DNA of 5,954 bases from Thermoleophilia bacterium (GTDB lineage: Bacteria; Actinomycetota; Thermoleophilia; Gaiellales; Gaiellaceae). The notes below the pieces were generated by a model. It made no database searches. It saw nothing but the letters and a program-made list of their open reading frames with translations, and was not told where the DNA came from. The DNA is taken from NCBI GenBank assembly GCA_029858755.1, contig JAOUEK010000143.1, forward strand, positions 1-5,954. Reading direction: 5' to 3'. Every line of letters begins with the position of its first letter. Positions within the stretch are counted from its first letter, which is position 1. A program made the translations under genes and the position numbers. This document shows positions 1 through 5,272 of the stretch, in pieces.

Positions 1-1
1 C

Positions 2-1210
2 GGCCACGTCCGCTACGCGCCGATCGGCGTCGTCGCGGTGATCTCACCGTGGAACTTCCCCTTCGGCATCCCCTTCACGCAGGCCGCGACCGCTGTCGCC
101 GCGGGAAACGCGGTGGTGGTGAAGCCCTCGGAGCTGACGCCGCTCAGCGGTGCGTGGGTGGAGGAGGTGTTCCGCCGTGCGGGCGCCCCTCCCGGGCTGG
201 TGCGCGTCGTCCAGGGCACCGGCGCGACGGCCGGCGACGCCCTCGTCGGACACCGCGGAGTGCACGCCGTCCTCTTCACCGGCTCCACCGATGCCGGTCG
301 GGTCGTCGGGCGCCGCGCCGCAGAGCGGCTCTGCCCGGCGACGCTCGAGCTCGGCGGCAAGGATCCGATGCTGGTGCTGGACGACGCGGACCTCGCACGG
401 ACGGTCGAGGGGGCGCTGTGGGGCGCCTTTACGAACTGCGGCCAGGTGTGCTCCGGCATCGAGCGCGTCTACGTCGCCGCCGGCCTGTACGAGCCCTTCG
501 TGGAGCGGCTGGCCGCGCGTGCCAGCGAGCTCCGCATCGGGCGGGGGGACGACCCGCGCACCGACCTCGGCCCGCTCGTGACCGAGGGGCAGCGCGCGAA
601 GGTGGAGGCGCTGGTGGCGGACGCCGTCGAGCGCGGGGCGGAGCTGGTGACCGGCGGCGGCAGGCCCGAGACGGGGCTGCCCGGCTGGTTCCACGAGCCG
701 ACCGTGCTCGCTGCCGAGCCGGACGACGCCCGGATCCGGCAGGAGGAGATCTTTGGCCCGGTCGTCATCGTTTCCAGAATGGACAACGAGGCGGACGGCA
801 TACGTCGGGCGAACGACTCGCCGTTCGCTCTCGGGGCGAGCGTGTGGACGCGAAGCCGCGAGCGCGGCGTGCGTGTCGCAGCAGCGCTCGAGGCGGGATC
901 CGTGTGGGTCAACGACCATGCGTACTCCTACGGCGCCTGTCAGGCGCCGTGGGGCGGCCGCAAGGACTCGGGGCACGGCCGGACGCACTCCAAGCACGGG
1001 CTCTACGCCGTCTCCCACATCACGTTCACCGACGCTGACCGCGGCCTGCTGCGCCCGCCGTGGTGGTACCCGTACTCGGAGGTCGTCGGCGACGGCTTCC
1101 GAGGCGCGCTCGACCTGCTCTACGGGGACGGGCTGGGCGCCCGCCTGCGCTCCGCGCGCGATCATCGGCGCGGGTTGCTGCGCCTGGCGCGGAGGACGTT
1201 GCGGCGATGA
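2..1210 (+). CDS. Aldehyde dehydrogenase family protein, 5'-truncated by the window edge
   Basis: This is the C-terminal 402 residues of an NAD(P)+-dependent aldehyde dehydrogenase, which oxidises an aldehyde to the carboxylate in the cytoplasm. The frame is open from base 2, and family homology starts at once ([19 protein letters not shown]), so the GTG at 38 is not the start; roughly 100-150 N-terminal residues lie outside. Visible landmarks, numbered in the fragment, are the SPWNFP Asn (about 18), the VVVKPSE lysine of the cofactor site (about 41), ELGGKD with the general-base Glu (about 116), FTNCGQVC with the catalytic Cys (about 150, TGC at 449-451), EEIFGPVV, and [10 protein letters not shown] near the end. 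All key residues are present. After that motif the protein continues about 80 residues, including PPWWYPYSE and a basic Arg-rich tail, longer than a minimal ALDH. The substrate cannot be read from the sequence. The stop overlaps the moaC start. Confidence 0.95.
   Translation, partial: GHVRYAPIGVVAVISPWNFPFGIPFTQAATAVAAGNAVVVKPSELTPLSGAWVEEVFRRAGAPPGLVRVVQGTGATAGDALVGHRGVHAVLFTGSTDAGRVVGRRAAERLCPATLELGGKDPMLVLDDADLARTVEGALWGAFTNCGQVCSGIERVYVAAGLYEPFVERLAARASELRIGRGDDPRTDLGPLVTEGQRAKVEALVADAVERGAELVTGGGRPETGLPGWFHEPTVLAAEPDDARIRQEEIFGPVVIVSRMDNEADGIRRANDSPFALGASVWTRSRERGVRVAAALEAGSVWVNDHAYSYGACQAPWGGRKDSGHGRTHSKHGLYAVSHITFTDADRGLLRPPWWYPYSEVVGDGFRGALDLLYGDGLGARLRSARDHRRGLLRLARRTLRR
930..950. 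repeat. Perfect inverted repeat, 10-base arms around one central T, inside the aldehyde dehydrogenase gene
   Basis: The left arm ACGGCGCCTG (930-939) is the exact reverse complement of CAGGCGCCGT (941-950), with T940 between them. It lies within codons for Tyr-Gly-Ala-Cys-Gln-Ala-Pro, just before the conserved PWGG motif. As RNA it could fold as a 9-bp GC-rich stem with a 3-base loop. It may be a by-product of codon choice in GC-rich DNA; no function is assigned. Confidence 0.6.
1191..1196 (+). promoter_or_regulatory. Ribosome binding site for moaC (GGAGGA)
   Basis: GGAGGA lies inside the end of the aldehyde dehydrogenase gene, 10 bases before the ATG at 1207. It supports ATG 1207 as the moaC start over earlier in-frame codons, which would run deep into the upstream gene. 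Confidence 0.65.
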
Positions 1211-1659
1211 GCGGCTTCTCCCACGTCGACGAGTCGACCGGCGAGGTGCGCATGGTGGACGTCGGCCACAAGCCGCCCCTCCGCCGGCGGGCGGTCGCGC
1301 GTGCAACGGTGCGCATGGCAGCAGAGACCGCGGCTCGGCTGCGGTCGCTCCCGAAGGGCGACGCGCTGGCGACGGCGCAGATCGCAGGGATCATGGCCGC
1401 GAAGCGAACCAGCGAGCTCGTGCCGCTCTGCCATCCGCTGCCGCTCTCGGTCGTCGACGTGCGGCTCGAGGTGCGCCCGGAGGGCGTGGAGATCGAGTCG
1501 GTGGCGGAGACGACCGCCCAGACCGGGGTGGAGATGGAGGCGCTCACTGCCGCGGCCGTCGCCGCGCTGACGGTGTACGACATGGCGAAGGCGATCGACC
1601 GGGAGCTGAGCATCGCCGAGGTTCGCCTCGTGGAGAAGACGAAGCAGGAGGTCGTGTGA
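1207..1659 (+). CDS. moaC: Cyclic pyranopterin monophosphate synthase MoaC
   Basis: MoaC acts with the radical-SAM enzyme MoaA in the first stage of molybdenum cofactor synthesis, converting 3',8-cyclo-7,8-dihydro-GTP to cyclic pyranopterin monophosphate in the cytoplasm. The 150-residue product has the family hallmarks in order: [16 protein letters not shown] at the N-terminus, PKGD (Lys50), [15 protein letters not shown] (residues 66-80, His76), [10 protein letters not shown] (108-117), and VYDMAKAID (123-131, Asp125 and Lys128). These match the catalytic Lys, His, Asp and Lys known in the E. coli enzyme. The start ATG 1207 shares ATGA with the upstream stop and has a GGAGGA site before it. 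The C-terminus ends in EKTKQEVV, about ten residues short of many homologues and without the usual GGKSG tail, because the mogA start follows directly. The catalytic core is intact, so it is probably active. Confidence 0.96.
   Translation: MSGFSHVDESTGEVRMVDVGHKPPLRRRAVARATVRMAAETAARLRSLPKGDALATAQIAGIMAAKRTSELVPLCHPLPLSVVDVRLEVRPEGVEIESVAETTAQTGVEMEALTAAAVAALTVYDMAKAIDRELSIAEVRLVEKTKQEVV
1646..1652 (+). promoter_or_regulatory. Strong Shine-Dalgarno (AGGAGGT) for the moaB/mogA gene
   Basis: A full AGGAGGT sits at the end of moaC, 3 bases before the GTG at 1656. The spacing is short, but it fits GTG 1656 better than the next in-frame GTG at 1668, which would be 15 bases away and would remove the first residues of the conserved [10 protein letters not shown] strand. 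Confidence 0.65.
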
Positions 1660-2138
1660 GAGCCGCGGTGCTCACCGTCTCGGACGGCGTGCACCACGGC
1701 GTGCGCGAGGACGTCAGCGGCGACACGCTCGCCGAGCTGCTGGTGGCCGACGGCTTCGAGGTCGAGCGGCTCGTCGTCCGCGACGAGAGCGAGGAGATCG
1801 CAGCCGCTCTGGTCGACCTGGCAGAGCGGGTACGCGTCGTGTTGACCACCGGTGGCACAGGGTTCGCGCCGCGCGACGTCACCCCCGAGGCCACGCGCCC
1901 CGTGCTCGACCGCGAGGCGCCCGGGATTGCCGAGGCGATCAGGGCCGACGCCCTCGGCCGGACGCCGCACGCGCTCCTCTCGCGCGGCGTCGCGGGGCTC
2001 CGCGGCGACACGCTCGTCGTCAACCTCCCGGGCTCGCCGGGTGGCTGTCGCGACGGCTTCGCCGTGCTTCGACCGGCGCTGGCCCACGGGCTCGACCTCG
2101 CGGCCGGTGACCAGGGCTCGTCCCACCGCCAGACGTGA
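1656..2138 (+). CDS. mogA: MoaB/MogA-family molybdopterin adenylyltransferase
   Basis: This family activates molybdopterin with ATP to give adenylyl-molybdopterin before molybdenum insertion by MoeA, a late step of molybdenum cofactor synthesis. The 160-residue product is a full-length single domain. It shows [10 protein letters not shown] at the start (residues 2-11), VRDE (Asp43), the nucleotide/pterin-binding [17 protein letters not shown] (64-80, Asp74), and NLPGSPGG (123-130). The two Asp positions correspond to those important in E. coli MogA. GTG 1656 overlaps the moaC stop in GTGA and has a strong AGGAGGT before it. MoaB and MogA are close paralogues and cannot be separated by eye, so the symbol follows function rather than orthology; moaB would be equally acceptable. 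No MoeA-type fusion is present. Confidence 0.93.
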   Translation: MRAAVLTVSDGVHHGVREDVSGDTLAELLVADGFEVERLVVRDESEEIAAALVDLAERVRVVLTTGGTGFAPRDVTPEATRPVLDREAPGIAEAIRADALGRTPHALLSRGVAGLRGDTLVVNLPGSPGGCRDGFAVLRPALAHGLDLAAGDQGSSHRQT

Positions 2139-2998
2139 CGAGCCACGCGGTCTCGCTCCCGCGGCGCCTCTCCCGCCTCGTGCGGCTGGAGCACACCGTG
2201 TTCGCGCTGCCGTTCGCGTACGTCGGCGCGCTGCTCGCAGCGGACGGCTGGCCGGGCACGGCGTCGATGGCGTGGATCACCGTGGCGATGGTCGGTGCCC
2301 GGACGCTCGCGATGGCGCTCAACCGCCTGGCCGACGCCGAGCTCGACGCCCACAACCCGCGCACGGCGGCCCGGGAGCTGCCCAGCGGCGCGCTCTCACG
2401 GGCGCAGGTGGCGGCGCTCTCGGCGCTCGCGCTGGCCGTCTACCTGGTGGCGGTGTTCCAGCTCGAGCCGATCGTTCGCTGGCTGTGGCCAGTCCCGGTC
2501 GCGCTGTTCGTCGCCTACCCCTACCTGAAGCGCGTCACCTGGCTGTGCCATCTCTGGCTCGGCGCCTGCCTGGGCCTGGCACCAGTCGGGGCGTGGCTCG
2601 CCGTCACCGGCCGCGCCCCGTGGGAGGCGTGGCTGCTCGGCCTCGCCGTCGCGCTCTGGGTCGCCGGCTTCGACCTCTTCTACTCGCTGTTCGACCTGGA
2701 GCACGATCGCGCCGCAGGCCTCCACTCGTGGGCGACGCGGTTCGGAGAGCATGGGGTCTTCGCCGCCGCCCGCGCGATGCATGTGGCCGTCGTCGTGCTG
2801 GTCGCCGTCGTCGGCGTCGGGCTGGACGCCGGCGGTTGGTACTGGGCGGGCCTCGCCTCCGTCGCCGCGCTGCTCCTCTACGAGCACCGCCTGATCAGCC
2901 CCGGGGACCTGCGACGACTCGATGCTGCGTTCTTCACCGTCAACGGGGTGATCTCCGTCGTCTTCTGCGCCTTCGTCGCTCTCGACACGTTGCTCTGA
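2135..2998 (+). CDS. mqnP: UbiA-family polyprenyltransferase, probably MqnP of futalosine-route menaquinone synthesis
   Basis: This is an integral membrane prenyltransferase of 287 residues. Both Asp-rich Mg-diphosphate motifs are present: NRLADAELD (residues 63-71; Asn63, Asp67, Asp71) and DLFYSLFDLEHD (180-191; Asp180, Asp187, Asp191). About eight or nine hydrophobic segments surround them. EHTVFALPFAYVGALLA near the start, NPRTAARELPSG after the first motif, PVGAWLAVTG, and GLHSWATRFG after the second match the 'UbiA-other' subgroup, which includes MqnP, better than MenA or proteobacterial UbiA. MqnP prenylates 1,4-dihydroxy-6-naphthoate. The exact aromatic substrate is inferred, not shown. 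GTG 2135 shares GTGA with the mogA stop. No clear Shine-Dalgarno precedes it, so translation is probably coupled. GTG 2180 is an alternative start that would remove 15 residues and keep all motifs. Confidence 0.88.
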   Translation: MTSHAVSLPRRLSRLVRLEHTVFALPFAYVGALLAADGWPGTASMAWITVAMVGARTLAMALNRLADAELDAHNPRTAARELPSGALSRAQVAALSALALAVYLVAVFQLEPIVRWLWPVPVALFVAYPYLKRVTWLCHLWLGACLGLAPVGAWLAVTGRAPWEAWLLGLAVALWVAGFDLFYSLFDLEHDRAAGLHSWATRFGEHGVFAAARAMHVAVVVLVAVVGVGLDAGGWYWAGLASVAALLLYEHRLISPGDLRRLDAAFFTVNGVISVVFCAFVALDTLL

Positions 2999-3003
2999 GG
3001 GCC

Positions 3004-3031
3004 GTCGCGCCTCTGTGGCGCCGGTCGCGAC
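3004..3031 (+). terminator. Terminator-like GC-rich inverted repeat after the prenyltransferase gene
   Basis: GTCGCGCC (3004-3011) can pair with GGtCGCGAC (3023-3031) with one bulged T. A competing smaller hairpin is GCGCC-TCTGT-GGCGC (3007-3021). It begins 6 bases after the stop codon, where an operon end is expected. No T-run follows, so it could be a tail-less terminator of the kind proposed in high-GC bacteria, a 3'-end stabiliser, or chance. Confidence 0.35.
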
Positions 3032-3064
3032 GTGCCGGAACACACCGGGGCGCACGTGACCGGG

Positions 3065-3086
3065 CGATCCTGGCACGATCCCGACA
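3065..3086. repeat. Imperfect tandem 11-base repeat
   Basis: CGATCCTGGCA (3065-3075) is followed directly by CGATCCCGACA (3076-3086), matching at 9 of 11 positions. The period is about one DNA helical turn. It lies upstream of the candidate -10 element, where a regulator could bind. Two imperfect copies can arise by chance. Confidence 0.4.
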
Positions 3087-3109
3087 CTCCCCCGTCACGA
3101 GATCCGCGC

Positions 3110-3115
3110 TACCGT
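3110..3115 (+). promoter_or_regulatory. Candidate -10 element (TACCGT) for the ccm operon
   Basis: TACCGT fits the TANNNT pattern of actinobacterial housekeeping -10 boxes and lies in a locally less GC-rich stretch about 85 bases before the ccmA start. No convincing TTGACA-like -35 box is found 16-19 bases upstream, so the call is weak. Confidence 0.3.
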
Positions 3116-3120
3116 TTTCA

Positions 3121-3142
3121 CAGGGACCTGGGGTGTCCCCTG
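3121..3142 (+). repeat. Hairpin in the ccmA leader
   Basis: CAGGGAC (3121-3127) pairs with GTCCCCTG (3135-3142), giving 7 bp with one bulged C and a 7-base loop. A competing GGGG-TGT-CCCC fold (3130-3140) uses part of the same bases. If the -10 at 3110 is real, transcripts would begin near the base of this hairpin. Confidence 0.4.
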
Positions 3143-3190
3143 GGGGTGGTTGGCGGCACGCGCGCGGACGCGGTGCCGGGAGAGGACGGC

Positions 3191-3194
3191 GAGG
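3191..3194 (+). promoter_or_regulatory. Ribosome binding site (GAGG) deciding the ccmA start
   Basis: GAGG lies 6 bases before GTG 3201. An in-frame TTG at 3150 would add 17 residues, mostly Arg-rich and not part of the ABC fold, so GTG 3201 is preferred. Confidence 0.5.
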
Positions 3195-3200
3195 CGCGCG

Positions 3201-3791
3201 GTGATCAGGGCAGAGGAGGTCGAGAAGCGGTATGGGCAGCGGCGCGCACTGCGACCCGTCTCGTTCGCCCTCGACCGGGGCGGCTTCCTCGTCGTCACGG
3301 GCGCCAACGGCGCCGGCAAGACGACGCTCCTGCGCCTCCTCGCGGGGCTCGCCGCACCCACCAGGGGCGCGCTGGCCGTGGACGCGTCGCGCGACCGGCT
3401 CGGCTACCTCGGTCACGAGGCGCTTGTCTACGGCGAGCTGAGCGCGGTCGAGAACCTCGAGCTGTTCGGGCGCCTCTACCGCGTGCCCGAGCGCCGCGAG
3501 CGCATCGGGATGCTGCTCGAGCGCCTGGGCCTCTGGGAGGCTCGCCGGGAGCGCGTGTCGGCGTACTCGCGAGGGATGCGCCAGCGGCTCGCGCTGTGCC
3601 GGGTACTCCTCCACGACCCCGAGCTGCTGGTGCTCGACGAGCCCTTCACCGCCCTGGACGAAGAAGGGGCCGACCGGCTCGACGAGGAGCTTCGTCGGCT
3701 CGTCGGCGCCTCCACCGTCGTGCTCGCCACCCACGATCAAGACCGCGTCGCCGGGCTCTCGACGGGCCACCTCGCGCTGGTGGCGTCGTGA
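3201..3791 (+). CDS. ccmA: Haem exporter ABC transporter ATP-binding subunit CcmA
   Basis: CcmA is the cytoplasmic ATPase of the CcmABCD complex of cytochrome c maturation, where ATP hydrolysis releases haem-loaded CcmE in classical System I. The 196-residue product is the usual CcmA size and a complete single nucleotide-binding domain. It has Walker A GANGAGKTT (34-42), YLGHEALVYGELSAVENL around the Q-loop (69-86), a signature region YSRGMRQRLAL (122-132), Walker B LLVLDEPF (142-149, catalytic Glu147), D-loop TALDEE (150-155) and switch His178 in ATHD. The signature is SRGM rather than LSGGQ, and the Q-loop site reads GHE where E. coli CcmA has GHQ. Identity as CcmA, rather than a generic ABC-2 ATPase, rests largely on ccmB and ccmC following. 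Its stop overlaps the ccmB start in GTGA. Confidence 0.92.
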   Translation: MIRAEEVEKRYGQRRALRPVSFALDRGGFLVVTGANGAGKTTLLRLLAGLAAPTRGALAVDASRDRLGYLGHEALVYGELSAVENLELFGRLYRVPERRERIGMLLERLGLWEARRERVSAYSRGMRQRLALCRVLLHDPELLVLDEPFTALDEEGADRLDEELRRLVGASTVVLATHDQDRVAGLSTGHLALVAS

Positions 3792-4429
3792 GCGGCTACG
3801 TCGGCGACGTCGTCGCGCTCGCCCGCAAGGACCTCCTGCTCGAGCTCCGGGCCCGCGACACGTTGCCCGCGATGCTGCTCTTCGTCGTCTCCACGCTCGT
3901 CGTCTTCCACTTCGCGCTGCCGCAGGGCGCAGGTGACGACGCGGCGTACGGCCTGCTCTGGGTGGCGCTCGTGTTCACCGCGCTCTTCGGGCTGGCGCGC
4001 GCCTGGGTGCCCGAGCGCGAGCACGCGGCGCTCGACGGGCTCGTGCTCGCCACCGGCGACCGCAGCGCGATCTGGCTCGCGAAGACAGTTGCGGCGCTCG
4101 CGTTCCTCGGTGCGGCCGAGGTCGTCGCCCTCCCCGCCTTCGCGGTGCTCTTCGCACCGCTCGACGCCGCAGCGGTGCTCGGCGTCGTGCTGGCGAGCGT
4201 CGGCATCTGCGTCGTGGGCACGCTGGCCTCGGCGATGGCCGCCGCCGGGCGGGGTCGCGAGGTGATCCTCCCCTTGCTCGTCCTCCCCCTCTCGATCCCG
4301 CTGGTCGTCGGCGGGGTGGGGGCCAGCGTCTCCAGCGAGCCACGGACGTACGTGGCGTTCCTCTGCCTGTACGACGCCGTCTTCGCGATACTTTCGTGGG
4401 CCTCGTTCGAGTACGTCGTCACCGAATAG
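3788..4429 (+). CDS. ccmB: Haem exporter ABC transporter permease CcmB
   Basis: CcmB is the membrane subunit that pairs with CcmA. The 213-residue product matches the family length of about 220. The N-terminal signature is clear: ALARKDLLLELRARDTLPAM (about residues 10-29), the cytoplasmic region preceding the first membrane helix in CcmB proteins. About six hydrophobic segments follow, near residues 27-45, 54-72, 92-116, 119-145, 156-178 and 188-207. WVPEREHAALDGLVLA (about 74-89) is the conserved loop after helix 2, and GREVILPLLVLPLSIPLVVG (about 157-176) is the typical late helix motif. GTG 3788 shares four bases with the ccmA stop and has only a weak upstream Shine-Dalgarno, so coupled translation is likely and would keep the two subunits in balance. 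Confidence 0.94.
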   Translation: MSGYVGDVVALARKDLLLELRARDTLPAMLLFVVSTLVVFHFALPQGAGDDAAYGLLWVALVFTALFGLARAWVPEREHAALDGLVLATGDRSAIWLAKTVAALAFLGAAEVVALPAFAVLFAPLDAAAVLGVVLASVGICVVGTLASAMAAAGRGREVILPLLVLPLSIPLVVGGVGASVSSEPRTYVAFLCLYDAVFAILSWASFEYVVTE

Positions 4430-4431
4430 GA
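4428..4431 (+). promoter_or_regulatory. Ribosome binding site (AGGA) of ccmC overlapping the ccmB stop
   Basis: AGGA is formed partly by the ccmB TAG stop (4427-4429) and ends 5 bases before GTG 4437. It supports that GTG over the later ATG at 4488, which would delete the first membrane segment. Confidence 0.55.
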
Positions 4432-4436
4432 CCCCA

Positions 4437-5120
4437 GTGCCCGCGCGGATCACCCTCCCGACGCTCTCCGTCATCTCCGTCGCTCTCATGGCCGCAGCCG
4501 TGACCATGATCTTCTTCGTCGCGCCCGAGGACGCGGACCAGGGGATCTCGCAGAAGATCTTCTACTTCCACGTGCCGATCGCCCTCACCGCCTACGTGCT
4601 CTTCGGGCTCGGCGCCTGGAAGGCGTTGCGCGTGCTCTGGACGCGTGGAGAGCGCTACGACCTGGAGAGCTACACCGCGATCCACCAGGGGACGATCTTC
4701 GGCGCGCTCACGCTGATCACGGGGGCGATCTGGGCCAAGGCGTCATGGGGCGTCTGGTGGACGTGGAGCTCCAACCAGCTCGTGCTCTTCCTCGTGCTGT
4801 TCCTCTTCTACTGCGCCTACTTCATGCTGCGCTTCTCGGTGGAGGCGGGCCCGCGGCGCGAACGGATCTCCGCCGTCTACGCGCTCTTCGGCGTGGCGCT
4901 GATCCCCGTCAGCTTCCTCGCGATCCGGCTCGCGAGCGACTTCATCCATCCCACCGTGTTCACGCGGGAGGGGCCGCAGATGACGGGGACGATGTTCGGA
5001 GCCTTCTGCGTGGCCTGGGCTGCGATCGTCGTGCTGGCGCTCGTCATGTACAGCGTCGAGCTCGCCGGGAAGCGCACCGACGCACACCTCAGGGAGCTGC
5101 GGGAGGCCCTCGGCCGATGA
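4437..5120 (+). CDS. ccmC: Cytochrome c maturation haem-handling protein CcmC
   Basis: CcmC binds haem at the outer membrane face with its Trp-rich motif and two histidines, and in System I passes it to CcmE. The 227-residue product has six predicted membrane segments, near residues 9-29, 45-66, 83-101, 114-133, 146-166 and 184-206. The WWD-type motif WGVWWTW is at 104-110; the usual Asp after the last Trp is replaced by Ser-Ser-Asn. His45 in IFYFHVP and His171 in DFIHPTVF lie where the two haem-ligand histidines of CcmC are found. The residue after the second histidine is Pro rather than the Gln of the E. coli LHQ motif. GTG 4437 follows the ccmB stop by seven bases. The gene overlaps the next start by four bases (ATGA, 5117-5120). 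It could also be described as a CcsA-superfamily protein, but size and position favour CcmC. Confidence 0.93.
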   Translation: MPARITLPTLSVISVALMAAAVTMIFFVAPEDADQGISQKIFYFHVPIALTAYVLFGLGAWKALRVLWTRGERYDLESYTAIHQGTIFGALTLITGAIWAKASWGVWWTWSSNQLVLFLVLFLFYCAYFMLRFSVEAGPRRERISAVYALFGVALIPVSFLAIRLASDFIHPTVFTREGPQMTGTMFGAFCVAWAAIVVLALVMYSVELAGKRTDAHLRELREALGR

Positions 5121-5272
5121 GCGCAGGCGAGAAGTACGTCGCGGCCGCCTACGGCGTCGTCTTCCTGTTCGTGCTCGTCTGGGTCGCGATCATCGCCGCG
5201 AAGCTCGCGCGCCTCGAGCGGGAGACGGGCGAGCTCGCGGAGCTCGCCCGTGGGCGCCGGCACGATGGCTGA
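5117..5272 (+). CDS. ccmD: Small CcmD-like single-pass membrane protein
   Basis: This 51-residue protein starts MSAGEKYVAAAYGVVF, has one hydrophobic helix (about residues 9-30) and ends in a charged, possibly helical tail (LARLERETGELAELARGRR). CcmD in System I is a small membrane protein that joins the CcmABC complex and helps release haem-loaded CcmE. Size, the AAYG..FL..LVW pattern and placement directly after ccmC support the call; the sequence is too short for more. GGGAGG at 5101-5106 lies 10 bases before the ATG, whose ATGA overlaps the ccmC stop. The tail contains a near-perfect tandem nonamer at DNA level (GAGCTCGCG/GAGCTCGCC, 5230-5247). Its end overlaps the next gene by eight bases. 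Confidence 0.82.
   Translation: MSAGEKYVAAAYGVVFLFVLVWVAIIAAKLARLERETGELAELARGRRHDG

Larger units (their letters stand above)
2999..3200. other. Intergenic region between the mqnP and ccm operons
   Basis: This is the only non-coding stretch of note. No conserved reading frame is recognisable in it; longer open frames crossing it are extensions of ccmB or ccmA frames with low-complexity Arg-rich translations. It contains the inverted repeat at 3004-3031, the tandem repeat at 3065-3086, a TANNNT element at 3110-3115 and a hairpin at 3121-3142. It also contains TTTT at 3115-3118, a rare T-run in this GC-rich DNA. I infer that it carries the end of one operon and the promoter of the next. Confidence 0.6.

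Noticed and set aside
38..40. GTG 38 as a start for the aldehyde dehydrogenase
   Set aside because: Conserved residues [11 protein letters not shown] precede it in the same open frame, so the gene continues upstream of the window.
44..1306. Long antisense reading frame (420 residues) opposite the aldehyde dehydrogenase and moaC
   Set aside because: The translation is Arg/Ala/Pro-rich low complexity with no family motif. It is the expected mirror of strongly GC-biased codon positions in the real sense genes.
753..1655. In-frame upstream extension of the mogA frame
   Set aside because: The extra 301 residues overlap the aldehyde dehydrogenase and moaC completely and are low-complexity Arg/Ser/Gly sequence; GTG 1656 with its AGGAGGT is the better start.
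3071..3086. TGGCAC resembling the -24 half of a sigma-54 promoter
   Set aside because: The -12 half (TTGC-type) is missing at the right spacing, and sigma-54 is generally not found in Actinobacteriota.
1852..3204. 450-residue + strand frame across mogA, mqnP and the intergenic gap
   Set aside because: It is an out-of-frame reading of mqnP, rich in Arg and Pro, while the mqnP frame carries both Asp-rich motifs and membrane helices.
3032..3787. In-frame upstream extension of the ccmB frame over ccmA
   Set aside because: It is out of frame with the intact ABC ATPase and has no recognisable domain; CcmB homology starts right after GTG 3788.
5230..5247. Tandem nonamer GAGCTCGCG/GAGCTCGCC as a regulatory repeat
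   Set aside because: It encodes the repeated Glu-Leu-Ala of the CcmD tail and is explained by a charged helix with common GC-rich codons.
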